A DNA stretch of 34,092 bases from Fontivivens sp964399735 (GCA_964399735.1 CAYNSO010000033.1:1-34092), one strand, 5' to 3'; counted from the first letter of the stretch, positions 8,240 through 16,564 are shown. Notes: generated by a model from the sequence alone, not told the origin. Program-made: numbers and translations.

Positions 8240-9211
8240 TCAGCCCTGGAATAGTTTTCTGGTATAGAAAATACTACCGTTATACTCTGTTTTAACCAAT
8301 TGTCCGCTATTGAGCAAGCGGGCAACCACAGACCAATCAGCCCTGGCCTTGACAAGAAATTCCTGCACCGCGTCTTCCCGCATCGGGTGAACCGCGGTAA
8401 TGGCAAGCAGATCTTTTTCAACATTGCCCGTAAAAGCAAAGGCATTGCCTTCATAACCAATAAGATATTCAACAGTTATATTAGCGGACTTTAATATCTG
8501 GTAAGCCTGAATAAGCGCCTCTTCTGTTGGCGCCTGTACCCATTTTGCTGCCGGCGGCCGAATGGGAATGGAAAGAAAAGCTGTGTGAACAGGAAGCGGA
8601 CTGATAAAATCTGCAAGAGCGGTTATATGCTGCGAATTGTCATTCAGGCTGCATACCAGCATGGTTTCGGTAACCAGTTTGCCCCGGTATTCAGCAGCAA
8701 ACCCGATAATCGCATCCAGAATTTGTGATAACTGCAAAGAACGGTGTGGACAGTTGATCTTGCGCCAGATTCTTTCTTCAACGGCGTCAACTTTTAGAGA
8801 AACCCAGTCCGCCTTGAGCAAATCATCCTTTACCTGCTTGTGTTGTAACAGAGAAGCATTGGAAATGACAGCAACCTTTTTGCCGGTTAACTGCAAGAGC
8901 TCTATGGTCTGACCAAGATTACTATCCAATGTGGGCTCGCCGTCGGCAACAAAAGTGAGATAATCTATGGTTTCCCCTGCTCTCTCGGAGAGTTTGATTT
9001 TTTCGGCAACCAGATTTTGAATATAGTGCGGTTCATAAAATGGCCGCGGCGTTACTTCCAGTTTGCCGATGCGTCCCAACTGACAGTATACGCAGGAATA
9101 AGTGCATATTTTAGGGGGAATATTATTGATACCGACACTTTTCCCCAAACGCCGCGAAGGTACCGGGCCAAAAACAATCATTTGATCTGGTGCAGCAACA
9201 GGTGTTTGCAT
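8240..9211 (-). CDS. Radical SAM protein (COG0731-like, wyosine-domain type)
   Basis: 323 aa. The N-terminal sequence FGPVPSRRLGKSVGIN followed by a CxxxCxxC cluster motif (Cys36, Cys40, Cys43 in CTYSCVYC) binds the [4Fe-4S] cluster that cleaves S-adenosylmethionine. The ADGEPTLD, VISNASLL and KVDAVEE segments are the usual following strands of the TIM-barrel core. This family (fused in archaea and eukaryotes to tRNA-wyosine synthesis functions) is mostly uncharacterised in bacteria. The last 60 residues look like a small winged-helix-type tail. An alternative start is Met11; neither start has a clear ribosome-binding site. It is last in a leftward run of five genes of Fe-S and metal flavour. 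Confidence 0.85.
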   Translation of the reverse strand: MQTPVAAPDQMIVFGPVPSRRLGKSVGINNIPPKICTYSCVYCQLGRIGKLEVTPRPFYEPHYIQNLVAEKIKLSERAGETIDYLTFVADGEPTLDSNLGQTIELLQLTGKKVAVISNASLLQHKQVKDDLLKADWVSLKVDAVEERIWRKINCPHRSLQLSQILDAIIGFAAEYRGKLVTETMLVCSLNDNSQHITALADFISPLPVHTAFLSIPIRPPAAKWVQAPTEEALIQAYQILKSANITVEYLIGYEGNAFAFTGNVEKDLLAITAVHPMREDAVQEFLVKARADWSVVARLLNSGQLVKTEYNGSIFYTRKLFQG

Positions 9212-9268
9212 AACGTATAACCGGTATTAATTATTTTACTGAAATTATTTTCCAGGAACAACAATCTG

Positions 9269-10162
9269 TTATTCGTTGGCGTTATTTTGATGCAGCAAGA
9301 TCACATCGCCTACCCGGCAGCCTATATGTTCGGCAATAACAGGGCACTTGGCGAGCAGCAGATAAAACATTGGCCGCTGTACACCGGACAAGGATTCATA
9401 GTTCCCCTGCCCTTTGCTGATGACCATATCCGCTTCATGAAAAACTTTTAAAAAAGGTTCAGAACATAAATCAAGTAAAGTGCCGGGAGCGTCGGAACCG
9501 GAAGAGATGATTTCTGCAACCTTGTCCACCCCGCAGTCTATGGCATCTTGCAGTAGCGCATCATTGATGGCTGGCTTGTCTTTAACCGCAACGATAATTT
9601 CCTTTGCGGGATCAAGCTTTTTTATCTCTTCCATAAGCAGGCGATCAAAAAAGATTTCTCCGGCATTATCGGCCAAATAAAGAATAGTTTTTGTTTTCGC
9701 CAGGGCAGTTGTAAATGCCTCATATTGAAAAAAATGAGACACTTTAGTTTTGGGCAACAGAAACTCGCCTGTCAGAATTTTTTCCAGTTCTTCGGCAACA
9801 TTTAAAGAATTTTTCGCTCCATAATCAATAACATTACCGGCAATCGCCAGTTCCACAGCAGTTAACAAGCGGTCGGAACTTTTGTCCAACAATGCTAATA
9901 ACCGGTCATAAACGCTTGACGCCAGTTTGTTACTTTGTTCCTTTATATACAAATATGGATCATCAACCTGTACATGTTTTTGCACAATAGTATGTATGGT
10001 GCGGGCCATCTCCGGCGGGCTGGTTTGCAGAGAAAAATCAGGCAGCGTCATGGCAACACTATTTAAAATTTTACGTTGGGTCTCCTCATCCGCCCCGGCA
10101 AGCCGGGCGGCTTGTAACGCCTGTCTGAAAAAACAGGAAAAACAATCCAGAAAAGTGTTCAT
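9269..10162 (-). CDS. DUF89 / ARMT1-like damage-control phosphatase
   Basis: 297 aa, cytoplasmic. Family motifs: N-terminal DCFSCFFRQAL with paired cysteines, GNVIDYG, YLADNAGEIFFDRLL (metal-binding Asp/Asn), VKDKPAINDAL, SSGSDAPGT and ISKGQGNYESL. DUF89 enzymes are metal-dependent phosphatases (Mn, Co or Ni) thought to hydrolyse harmful or excess phosphometabolites. The prokaryotic subfamily with N-terminal cysteines has no settled substrate. It shares strand with the ferredoxin/DUF4405 genes upstream (100 bp gap) and the radical SAM gene downstream (57 bp gap), so cotranscription is plausible. Confidence 0.88.
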   Translation of the reverse strand: MNTFLDCFSCFFRQALQAARLAGADEETQRKILNSVAMTLPDFSLQTSPPEMARTIHTIVQKHVQVDDPYLYIKEQSNKLASSVYDRLLALLDKSSDRLLTAVELAIAGNVIDYGAKNSLNVAEELEKILTGEFLLPKTKVSHFFQYEAFTTALAKTKTILYLADNAGEIFFDRLLMEEIKKLDPAKEIIVAVKDKPAINDALLQDAIDCGVDKVAEIISSGSDAPGTLLDLCSEPFLKVFHEADMVISKGQGNYESLSGVQRPMFYLLLAKCPVIAEHIGCRVGDVILLHQNNANE

Positions 10163-10261
10163 GAAAATTAATTCCTCAAATTTAACATCCGGTCAACAAA
10201 GTTTACATTATACAAAAATCCCGGGAAAACTGCAAATACATTAAAACATACCGACAAGGAA

Positions 10262-11014
10262 TTAATCTTGATGGTTTCTGGATTCACTTTGAAAACGAAG
10301 GATGATCGTTTCTACATCACTCATCGTAAACGCATACCTCTTTTTCAAGCGGCCCAGGGTTTCAGTAGGCGGAATCGCTTCGGCAATCTTTAATCCCGAC
10401 AGAATAACATCGACAGGGATGTTGTATTGTCCGGACACCTGTTGGAGAGTCATATTTCCCTGAATCTGAATGTCAGACTGATGATGCTCATGCGAATCAT
10501 GATGCTGCGCTGTACTATCGCCACCATGACGTTTTCCAGATTCCGGGGCAGAAACCGCAACAGATTCAGCAGCAGCGGGTTTGACCGTAGAGTCCGGTTG
10601 GATGGCATGTCGTATGGAATTTTGACCAAAACCTGGCCCGGTTTCGACAAATGTCACTGGAACAAAAAACGGCAGCACAAACAAGGCCAAACAAAGTATA
10701 GAAAATATGATAGTTAGCCATATACGTACATTTTTTTTCCCAATTAATTGACGAAATAAACAAGTAATAGTCCGCCAGTGCAAAACAATATGAAGTACAA
10801 GCAGACCGAGCAGAATAAAGCCGATAACAAGATGTACCGTGCCCCATTCATGACGATCCATACCTAAAAAATAGACATCGCCCTGATGTCCGAATTTGGC
10901 AACCCGGTCTTTACCGGAAATTAACACATATTTAATCATAAAACCCAAACCGGCGATGGCGGCCATCAGTAACATCATTAAAACATCGATGATAAAATTG
11001 ATTTTTCCCTTCAT
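10262..11014 (-). CDS. DUF4405 membrane protein, cytochrome b-like, with His-rich linker and C-terminal DUF-type helix domain
   Basis: 250 aa. Three hydrophobic segments lie at about 7-32, 58-80 and 97-120. The second carries HLVIGFILLGLLVLHIVLHW, whose spaced histidines resemble haem-b ligands of DUF4405 / Ni-Fe hydrogenase cytochrome b-like proteins. Residues 150-185 are a hydrophilic linker rich in histidine (HHDSHEHHQSD), a likely metal-binding stretch. The end (MTLQQVSGQYNIPVDVIL…LGRLKKRYAFTMSDVETII) resembles the small helical domain fused to 4Fe-4S NapH-like and DUF4405 proteins. It lies 43 bp after the ferredoxin gene, suggesting membrane electron transfer with it. Exact role unknown. 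Confidence 0.75.
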   Translation of the reverse strand: MKGKINFIIDVLMMLLMAAIAGLGFMIKYVLISGKDRVAKFGHQGDVYFLGMDRHEWGTVHLVIGFILLGLLVLHIVLHWRTITCLFRQLIGKKNVRIWLTIIFSILCLALFVLPFFVPVTFVETGPGFGQNSIRHAIQPDSTVKPAAAESVAVSAPESGKRHGGDSTAQHHDSHEHHQSDIQIQGNMTLQQVSGQYNIPVDVILSGLKIAEAIPPTETLGRLKKRYAFTMSDVETIILRFQSESRNHQD

Positions 11015-11057
11015 GCATTACCTCATATAAAATTTACTGGTTACTTGTTTATCCTTA

Positions 11058-11516
11058 TTACACCATTTCAATAGCGCCAGCCGGACACTGCGCCGCACAC
11101 AGCCCACAACCACTGCATTTGTCACTTTGCACCTGTGGATAATGATTGCTTATTACAATTGCACCGCGGGGACAAATGGCTTCACACTGCATGCAATTCA
11201 AACATAACGCATCATTTATGCGAGCTATAACTCGTTTACGTGCCGGAACATTATCATTTAAACGCTGTTTGACAGCTTTTAGTTGAGCGGTTGTTGTTTC
11301 TATTTGTTCTTTTAAAATATCATATTCATCAGTTCCGTAAAGCGATGTGTTTTCTTCCGGCTGCAACGGAACGCTCCATTCCGACAAACCCTGCCGATTG
11401 CTGCGATGAAAATTTCGTGCTCCCCGGCCAGAGTTTACAGACCGATTCCCACCACCCATACCTCTCCCCTGCCCGCCACCTTTTTTGCCAAATCTTCCGC
11501 AATTAAACCCCGCCAT
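11058..11516 (-). CDS. Two-cluster [4Fe-4S] ferredoxin with Gly-rich N-terminus
   Basis: 152 aa. The C-terminal ferredoxin domain has two complete motifs: Cys105/108/111 with Cys115 (CLNCMQCEAICP) and Cys134/137/140 with Cys144 (CSGCGLCAAQCP), so two [4Fe-4S] clusters for low-potential electron transfer. Residues 1-45 are Gly/Arg/Asn-rich and probably disordered, like the N-termini of DUF5320-associated small Fe-S proteins. Residues 65-90 form a short predicted coiled coil. AAGGGA precedes the ATG. It lies between the DUF5320 gene (separated by a terminator hairpin) and the DUF4405 gene. Confidence 0.9.
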   Translation of the reverse strand: MAGFNCGRFGKKGGGQGRGMGGGNRSVNSGRGARNFHRSNRQGLSEWSVPLQPEENTSLYGTDEYDILKEQIETTTAQLKAVKQRLNDNVPARKRVIARINDALCLNCMQCEAICPRGAIVISNHYPQVQSDKCSGCGLCAAQCPAGAIEMV

Positions 11517-11550
11517 AATTTCCCTTTCTGTATTTAAAAAAAATACAATT

Positions 11551-11586
11551 ACCTGCCGGTAAATCCAGTTTCTCCGGCAGGTAATA
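11551..11586 (-). terminator. Strong intrinsic terminator between the DUF5320 and ferredoxin genes
   Basis: An 11-bp perfect stem (TTACCTGCCGG / CCGGCAGGTAA) with a 14-base loop. On the minus strand it is followed by TTGTA and a run of eight T. It follows the DUF5320 stop by about 10 bases. Either the DUF5320 gene is monocistronic or read-through sets the level of the downstream ferredoxin/DUF4405 genes. Confidence 0.82.
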
Positions 11587-11595
11587 TCAGATTAA

Positions 11596-11967
11596 TTATT
11601 TATTCTTTTTTTCCGATTCCAATGCCTGAATCCGCTGGTTCAATTCAGTAAGCGTTTTTTCAAGATATTCGGATTGCTTTTTGAGCACTTCCATTTCCTG
11701 ATCCGGCGTTGGCTGGTAAGGAGCCGCTCCATAAACGGGATAGGTACCAATCAATGGATTGCCCCAGGCAGCCCGCTGCCAGCCGGTCAATCCGGTTGCA
11801 TAAAACCGGTTACGACGGCCGCGGCCACCTCTTGCAAATCCAAAACCGGAACCATAACCAGGAGTTCCATTCATGTAACCGGGGGCAGCATAACCCGCAC
11901 AAAACCCGGCGCCCCTGCCTGTCATCGGACCTGCTCCGGCAGGGCCTGTTCCATCTCCAAAAGGCAT
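11596..11967 (-). CDS. DUF5320 family Gly-rich protein
   Basis: 123 aa. It starts MPFGDGTGPAGAGPMTGRGAGFC, the signature of DUF5320, followed by a Gly/Arg/Tyr-rich stretch and a C-terminal coiled coil (EVLKKQSEYLEKTLTELNQRIQALE, about 93-120). The ATG at 11967 is chosen because AGGAGG lies 8 bases upstream; the GTG of the longer frame overlaps that site. Family members are found near Fe-S, NifX-like and Mrp-type proteins in anaerobes; function unknown. A good Fur box about 62 bases upstream puts the gene under metal control. Confidence 0.85.
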   Translation of the reverse strand: MPFGDGTGPAGAGPMTGRGAGFCAGYAAPGYMNGTPGYGSGFGFARGGRGRRNRFYATGLTGWQRAAWGNPLIGTYPVYGAAPYQPTPDQEMEVLKKQSEYLEKTLTELNQRIQALESEKKNK

Positions 11968-12028
11968 ATTTTTCACCTCCTTTCAAAATTTCTTAAATTA
12001 TTTACAGTAATACTTGTATTTTATAATT

Positions 12029-12047
12029 GATAATGAAAACCATTTTC
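12029..12047 (-). promoter_or_regulatory. Fur box upstream of the DUF5320 gene
   Basis: GATAATGAAAACCATTTTC matches the classical 19-bp Fur consensus GATAATGATAATCATTATC at 16 of 19 positions. It lies between the end of the fur-like gene and the DUF5320 start codon, so it most likely controls the DUF5320 promoter. Confidence 0.75.
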
Positions 12048-12066
12048 ATTAATAAGGCAAAATTTT

Positions 12067-12522
12067 TTACTTTTGCATCCGACAATTATTACACAAACCA
12101 TAGAAATGGATTGTATGATGCAAAATTTTAAACTGATATTTTTCAGATAATGCCTGTTCTGTCTTTTTCATTAGTTCGAGTTCTTCATTGACAAAGTCAG
12201 TATAATCAACAATTGTTTTACACTTGATACATACCAGGTGATGGTGATGATCTTTTTTAATCGGATTATTGGTTAACTCATAACGCGCCCGGCCGTCGCC
12301 AAAATCGAATTTCTGAACGATTCCCATTTGCACAAATAAATCAAGGGTTCGATATATTGACGTCAAACCGACCGGAGGATTGGATTTGATTGCCTCTACA
12401 TAAATATCCTCAGCGCTCAGATGTTTGTCGGTATTTCTTAAAATTTGCATAACAACCTGTCGCGGATTTGTCAAGCGAAAACCGGAATCGCATAAGCGCT
12501 GTTGCCACCAGGGGCCTTTCAT
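12067..12522 (-). CDS. fur: Fur-family metal-dependent repressor
   Basis: 151 aa, full length. The N-terminal winged helix (GFRLTNPRQVVMQIL, LSAEDIYVEAI, VGLTSIYRTLDLFVQMGIV) is followed by the metal-sensing dimerisation domain with HHHHLVCIKC, CKTIVDY and a final CNNC pair, so the structural zinc site (two CxxC motifs) is present. Fur, Zur and PerR cannot be told apart by eye; the neighbouring ZnuA/ZnuB-like genes would fit Zur, while the box sequences fit classical Fur. GAGGA lies 9-12 bases before the ATG. A Fur box in its own promoter indicates autoregulation. Confidence 0.9.
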   Translation of the reverse strand: MKGPWWQQRLCDSGFRLTNPRQVVMQILRNTDKHLSAEDIYVEAIKSNPPVGLTSIYRTLDLFVQMGIVQKFDFGDGRARYELTNNPIKKDHHHHLVCIKCKTIVDYTDFVNEELELMKKTEQALSEKYQFKILHHTIHFYGLCNNCRMQK

Positions 12523-12577
12523 AACAGTTATCCTCTGCTATTGAATTTTTAATACTTATCATATTCAATTCATTATT

Positions 12578-12596
12578 GAAAATGATTTTCATTATC
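12578..12596 (-). promoter_or_regulatory. Fur box in the promoter of the fur-like gene
   Basis: Read on the minus strand, GATAATGAAAATCATTTTC matches the Fur consensus at 17 of 19 positions and forms an almost perfect dyad. It is 56 bases upstream of the regulator's start codon. Confidence 0.8.
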
Positions 12597-12759
12597 AATA
12601 TAAAGTTTTTTATTTCTATTGTCAAGAGAAATCTTTTGGTGGCTTGAATTAAAAAAACGATTCTATTTGCTTTTCCGTGCGTAATTTACCGATTGCTCCA
12701 TTTTTTAAAAGTGTTAAAAAACTGGATAAAAAATTCTAGTTGTAAAAAATAAAGTCAAA

Positions 12760-13085
12760 AAAGACCTGGAACAAAGATACTCTTTTTATCTGTGCGACCT
12801 CAGCGGTTTCATACTTAAATTTTACCGCAGAGGACGCGAAGAACGCAGAGAAAAACGCTAAGAAATTGTTATTATGGCAATTATTAATAGCTGTATGTTC
12901 TTTTAAAATTTTTAGTTTAAATTTTTTAATAGTGATGGTAGGCAATATTCTTCTTCAGACACAAATTTAATGTAATTAATTTGAATCGACGAATAGTAGC
13001 ATTAATCAAGTTTTTAAAAACGATATGGTTGAATTTTTATTCTAAAAATATTGTGACAATTACTCACTATAAACAATATAGAGCC
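12760..13085 (+). repeat. Dispersed intergenic repeat, copy 1
   Basis: This non-coding stretch aligns almost without gaps to 28455-28785. Shared landmarks in the same order are GCGGTTTCAT, TACCGCAGAG, GAACGC-GAGAAAA, TTGTTATTATG, TTATTAATAG, GTTTAAA, GATATG and the nearly identical end ACAAT/ATTAC-CACTA-AAACAATATAGAGCC. From the start of GCGG to GAGCC the spacing is the same in both copies (280 bases). A hairpin (CCTCAGCGGT at 12798-12807, ACCGCAGAGG at 12824-12833) marks the left part. It lies within the 848-bp gap between fur and the permease gene; I see no gene in that gap. Confidence 0.75.
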
Positions 13086-13288
13086 TTAAAAACCTTATAT
13101 TGAATCAAAGTGGTAAATAGTTCTGTTAATTTCAAGACATAGATCGGTTTTCAAATGTACACTTGCATTCCGGGTATAAACAACTTGTCCGTCACGGCAT
13201 TCTGTGCTTATATCAATGTAATAAAAGCAGCAGCGTTATTAGAACTTGGTATAACAATGCTTTATCAATGTGCCGGGAGAAAAAATAA

Positions 13289-13330
13289 CAATTCGTTCTG
13301 CCCGAATTAAACAAGCGGCAGAACGAATTG
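13289..13330 (-). terminator. Strong intrinsic terminator after the ZnuB-like permease gene
   Basis: A 14-bp perfect stem (CAATTCGTTCTGCC / GGCAGAACGAATTG) with a 14-base loop; on the minus strand it continues into TTATTTTTT. It lies 40 bases beyond the permease stop and ends the metal-uptake operon. Confidence 0.85.
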
Positions 13331-13370
13331 ATTTAATGGTGTGAAATTGAATTGATTTGGCTAAATGGTA

Positions 13371-14204
13371 CTATTGTTTTGATTTTAATTGCAATTGCAA
13401 GCCTTTAAGTAAAGCAATAATAAACAAACCGGTTCCCAGTGAAACAACAATGGTAGCGCCGGTGGGAAAATCAAGTGAATAGGATAAAAAAGAGCCCAGC
13501 AAGCTAAAGATAAGGCCGGTAATCCAGCCAATGAGCAAACGATTCTTGAAACTAGAGCCCAATAAAGCGCCAATTACCGCCGGCACAACCAAAAAGCCAA
13601 ACATCAATAGCACCCCGGCAACCTGCACACCAATTGTTACAACCAAACCCAGAAGGGCATAAAAAATAAACTCCCACAACAAAACATGCTTGTTTTCTAC
13701 CTGGGCGTTTTTTTTAATTTGACTGATTGTATACAATTTATTATGCAGCAGGAAATAAACGATTCCCAAAACCATATAAAAAACAAAATAAAAACCAACT
13801 TCATGCCAATTGGTCCACAACAGATGCCCTACCATCAATTCCTTGGCATACTCGGAACCATGTGCAAGGCGGTCACCCAAAAGAATCAGCGTTGCTGCAC
13901 CGGTTGCATAGAGAATCCCAATAAACGCCTCCTGCGGCACAAGATGGGCCAGTTTTTTTGCTGCGGAAAGCAGGATGGCCGCAACAAGGGTAAATCCGAA
14001 TGAAATTAAAAACGTTGACACGCTATTCAATGGCAGGTTGAAAAACATACAAATTGATGCCCCAAGCGCTGCGATTTGCGCCAGGGCGATATCAATAAAT
14101 ATTACTTCCCGCATAATTACATGAATTCCGATATACGCACATATACCAGTCAAAATAAAACAGATACAGATGGCTGGAGCCATAAATAAAAGAATATCAA
14201 ACAT
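13371..14204 (-). CDS. znuB: Metal ABC transporter permease, ZnuB/MntB family
   Basis: 277 aa, inner-membrane protein with about eight to nine hydrophobic segments. Typical ABC-3 family stretches are GIHVIMREVIFIDIALAQIAALG near the start, PQEAFIGILYATGAA in the cytoplasmic coupling region, and LLMFGFLVVPAVIGALL. It forms the channel for Zn, Mn or Fe delivered by the ZnuA-like protein. It is third in a leftward operon after the outer-membrane barrel and the binding protein, but no ATPase gene stands between or after them; only a 108-bp spacer separates it from znuA. The ATPase must be elsewhere or lost. Confidence 0.92.
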   Translation of the reverse strand: MFDILLFMAPAICICFILTGICAYIGIHVIMREVIFIDIALAQIAALGASICMFFNLPLNSVSTFLISFGFTLVAAILLSAAKKLAHLVPQEAFIGILYATGAATLILLGDRLAHGSEYAKELMVGHLLWTNWHEVGFYFVFYMVLGIVYFLLHNKLYTISQIKKNAQVENKHVLLWEFIFYALLGLVVTIGVQVAGVLLMFGFLVVPAVIGALLGSSFKNRLLIGWITGLIFSLLGSFLSYSLDFPTGATIVVSLGTGLFIIALLKGLQLQLKSKQ

Positions 14205-14312
14205 ACTTGATCTCCACTAGTGATTACAAATCATAAAACTTGACAATACATGTAAAACATTGCAGTTGATAAACACCGAACTTTACGTTTTGCAACTTTA
14301 ACCACAAACATA
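14205..14312 (-). other. Spacer where znuC would be expected; possible ATPase-gene scar
   Basis: In the common gene order an ATPase gene sits next to the permease gene. Here the spacer, read in the frame overlapping the end of znuA, gives MFVVKVAK; dropping one A from an AAAA run continues as VANVKFGVYQ, which resembles the first strand of ABC ATPases (xIKVENLSFGYxx). No Walker A follows before the permease start. The match is about 12 residues, so this is suggestive only. Confidence 0.2.
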
Positions 14313-15299
14313 TCAGGAACCATGTCTGTTTCTGGCATGATGGTGTCGATTTCGTTGCAATGGATCCGGGTTTTCAAAGGATGCGACAAGTTCTTCAACG
14401 ATGCCTTCAATCCAGGCAATATATTCATTACCGGTTTTTACGGATTGCACTTCTCCCGGCAGAATCAACAAATCAGCGTTAACTTCTTTAGCTACTTCTT
14501 TGGCAATGGTAGGTTCTTTCCAGGTAGAAACCAGCACAACCCCGATTTCACGCTCTTGCATCATGTGACAAATTTCACGTTTATGTTTGGGAGTTGGTGG
14601 TATACCCGGCCGTAGTTCAATATAGCCGACAGATTCTATTTGCAGCCAATTCAGCATATAATTCCAATCCGGATGATAACAAATTACTTTTTTACCTTTT
14701 AATCCTGCCGCCTTTGTTTCAAGAATTTTAATCTTTTCCTCAAGAGTACTGATATAGGCATTTAAATTATTTTGATATTCATTCTGATGTGTTGGATCCA
14801 ATTGCTCCAGCCGTTCCGCAACAAGACGGGCAACAGAAATTGCATTTCCGGGATACAACAGGTAATGCGGATTTCCGGCCGGATGAACATCGCCCATACT
14901 TCTATCCACCTCGCCGCGCGGTTTATCAATAATATCTTTACTGGTCAATGCAAGAGAAGCATTCAGGTTGCCTTTAGAACCCTGGGTCAGTTCCGGGTTT
15001 CGAGCGCCCTGGATCAATAATGGCAGCCAGCCAATTTCCAGTTCAAGCCCGGAATAAATCAACAAATCTGCTTTATTCAACTTCACCATATAACTGGGTT
15101 TGGCTTCAATATAATGCGCATCCTGCGAGCCTTTACTGATACTGGAAACATCAATATACTCACCGCCAACGCTTTTTGTGATCGAAGCCAGACTAGGCAA
15201 GGTAGTAATTACTTTTAACTTTTTTGCTTCAACATTGCTCAATGAAAGGCAAAGTATAAAAACTGATAAAAACATGATTGACTTTTTGTACATATTCAT
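14313..15299 (-). CDS. znuA: Periplasmic metal-binding protein, ZnuA/TroA family
   Basis: 328 aa with an N-terminal signal peptide (about residues 1-25, ending VEAKK). Cluster A-I binding protein that captures Zn or Mn in the periplasm. Metal-ligand regions are SQDAHYIEAKPSYM, NPHYLLYPGNA and CYHPDWNYMLNWL, with the usual central long helix. The acidic fourth-ligand region is replaced by LILPGEVQSVKTGNEYI, similar to family members without the classical Asp. There is no long His-rich loop, but the C-terminus ends with an unusual RNRHHHARNRHGS tail, which may be a metal-binding extension or the result of a frame change near the stop. It starts 20 bases after the barrel gene stops, so the two are cotranscribed. 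Confidence 0.88.
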   Translation of the reverse strand: MNMYKKSIMFLSVFILCLSLSNVEAKKLKVITTLPSLASITKSVGGEYIDVSSISKGSQDAHYIEAKPSYMVKLNKADLLIYSGLELEIGWLPLLIQGARNPELTQGSKGNLNASLALTSKDIIDKPRGEVDRSMGDVHPAGNPHYLLYPGNAISVARLVAERLEQLDPTHQNEYQNNLNAYISTLEEKIKILETKAAGLKGKKVICYHPDWNYMLNWLQIESVGYIELRPGIPPTPKHKREICHMMQEREIGVVLVSTWKEPTIAKEVAKEVNADLLILPGEVQSVKTGNEYIAWIEGIVEELVASFENPDPLQRNRHHHARNRHGS

Positions 15300-15319
15300 A
15301 CTCCATAAAAAAAAGAATT

Positions 15320-16462
15320 TTAATATTTATGCGCTGGATGCGAACCAATGGTAATATTCATTTGCAAAATGACCTGCTGTTCCAATTCGCCGTTGATATC
15401 CATATAATTGTATTGTAAACGATAGGCGCTGAATTCTGTCGGCACATACGCCAGCGCAGCGCTCAGCCGTTTGCCGGTGACATCGGACCAGCGGTCCAGG
15501 CTGGGGAATCCAGGTTCCGGGAAAAAAGCCCCCAAGCCTGCGGGGCGTTCAAACCAGTCGTAACGCGCTTGCAGCCACCATCGCAAATTAAATTGCCGCA
15601 GCGCCTGAACAAAATAGCCTCGAAGCGGTTTTGCTGTTGTATTTGTTTCATCAATAACGGACTGGATGTATTCTCCCTGCAAAATAAAAGAGCGATAACG
15701 GCCATATTGCAGCGGTTTCCATTTCAATTGCAAGTCTACTCCCATTGTCTGTGAACTGAAACAGGTTAACAACGGATTTACAGTCTTACTGTGAAAAACC
15801 TCTCTTTCGGTCTGACCGGTTAAAAAAGAACCCCCTGCACGAACAGCTATTTCATCACTCATATCCCACAAATTATCAAGATGTATTAAATAGGCCATAT
15901 CGCCGGATCGTGAACTGTTAAATAAATAACTATTATTGCCGTTCAATACCCCGGCCGTGAGATCACAATACCAGGGCACAGGAAACATATAGGCAGCTTC
16001 GATGCTGGTTTCACATAACCCGTCACCAAATACCTGCTTTGAAATCATCGACGGTTCGGCAAACGGAAGATGATGCAAATGGCAAAGATTCTGTTGACCA
16101 AAGGAATTAAGCATGGCGCCGGCGCGAATAACAACCGGCAAACGTAAGGTAGTTACATAAGCTTCCTCAACGGCCATTCCCTCCTCTTCGGTGGTACAAA
16201 AAACAAATTTTGATTGCAAATAAATATCTACATTCGAGGTCAGTTCTAATGAAACCTCCTGGTATTGAAACCTGGGTTTGAGACCTATTTCCGGCCACAG
16301 TGGTTTGGATTGTGTTGATGCCATACCGGCAAATAATCCATTAACACTAATGGCGGGGTTAAAGGCACGGCTTATTCCTGTTGCTGTGGCATCCTGAGAG
16401 TATATTTCCTGAAAATTTAACAATATTATCAAGCATGAGATGGAAATCAAAAAACGTTTCAT
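15320..16462 (-). CDS. Outer-membrane beta-barrel, probable metal-uptake porin
   Basis: About 380 aa. The ATG at 16462 gives a clean signal peptide (KRFLISISCLIILLNFQEIYSQ) and has AGGA upstream; the longer frame lacks one. The body has alternating amphipathic strands and ends in an aromatic-poor ITIGSHPAHKY strand. No TonB box or plug domain is visible. An inner CHLHHLPF segment could bind metal. It heads an operon with the ZnuA- and ZnuB-like genes, and a Fur-like dyad lies about 85 bases upstream, so it probably brings the same metal across the outer membrane. I do not recognise a named family. Confidence 0.7.
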   Translation of the reverse strand: MKRFLISISCLIILLNFQEIYSQDATATGISRAFNPAISVNGLFAGMASTQSKPLWPEIGLKPRFQYQEVSLELTSNVDIYLQSKFVFCTTEEEGMAVEEAYVTTLRLPVVIRAGAMLNSFGQQNLCHLHHLPFAEPSMISKQVFGDGLCETSIEAAYMFPVPWYCDLTAGVLNGNNSYLFNSSRSGDMAYLIHLDNLWDMSDEIAVRAGGSFLTGQTEREVFHSKTVNPLLTCFSSQTMGVDLQLKWKPLQYGRYRSFILQGEYIQSVIDETNTTAKPLRGYFVQALRQFNLRWWLQARYDWFERPAGLGAFFPEPGFPSLDRWSDVTGKRLSAALAYVPTEFSAYRLQYNYMDINGELEQQVILQMNITIGSHPAHKY

Positions 16463-16545
16463 GCCGTTCCTCGCTTTCAATAAAGTAATTTTACTTAACA
16501 TTATAGCAAAAGTGTAGAGTTTATTATCACACAGAAAAACAATCA

Positions 16546-16564
16546 ATAAAAATGATTTTCACGT
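16546..16564 (-). promoter_or_regulatory. Partial Fur-like box upstream of the barrel-znuA-znuB operon
   Basis: On the minus strand TGAAAATCATTTT matches the core of the Fur consensus (TGATAATCATTAT) with the outer bases degraded. The same core occurs in the boxes at 12029 and 12578. It lies about 85 bases before the first gene of the operon. Confidence 0.55.
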
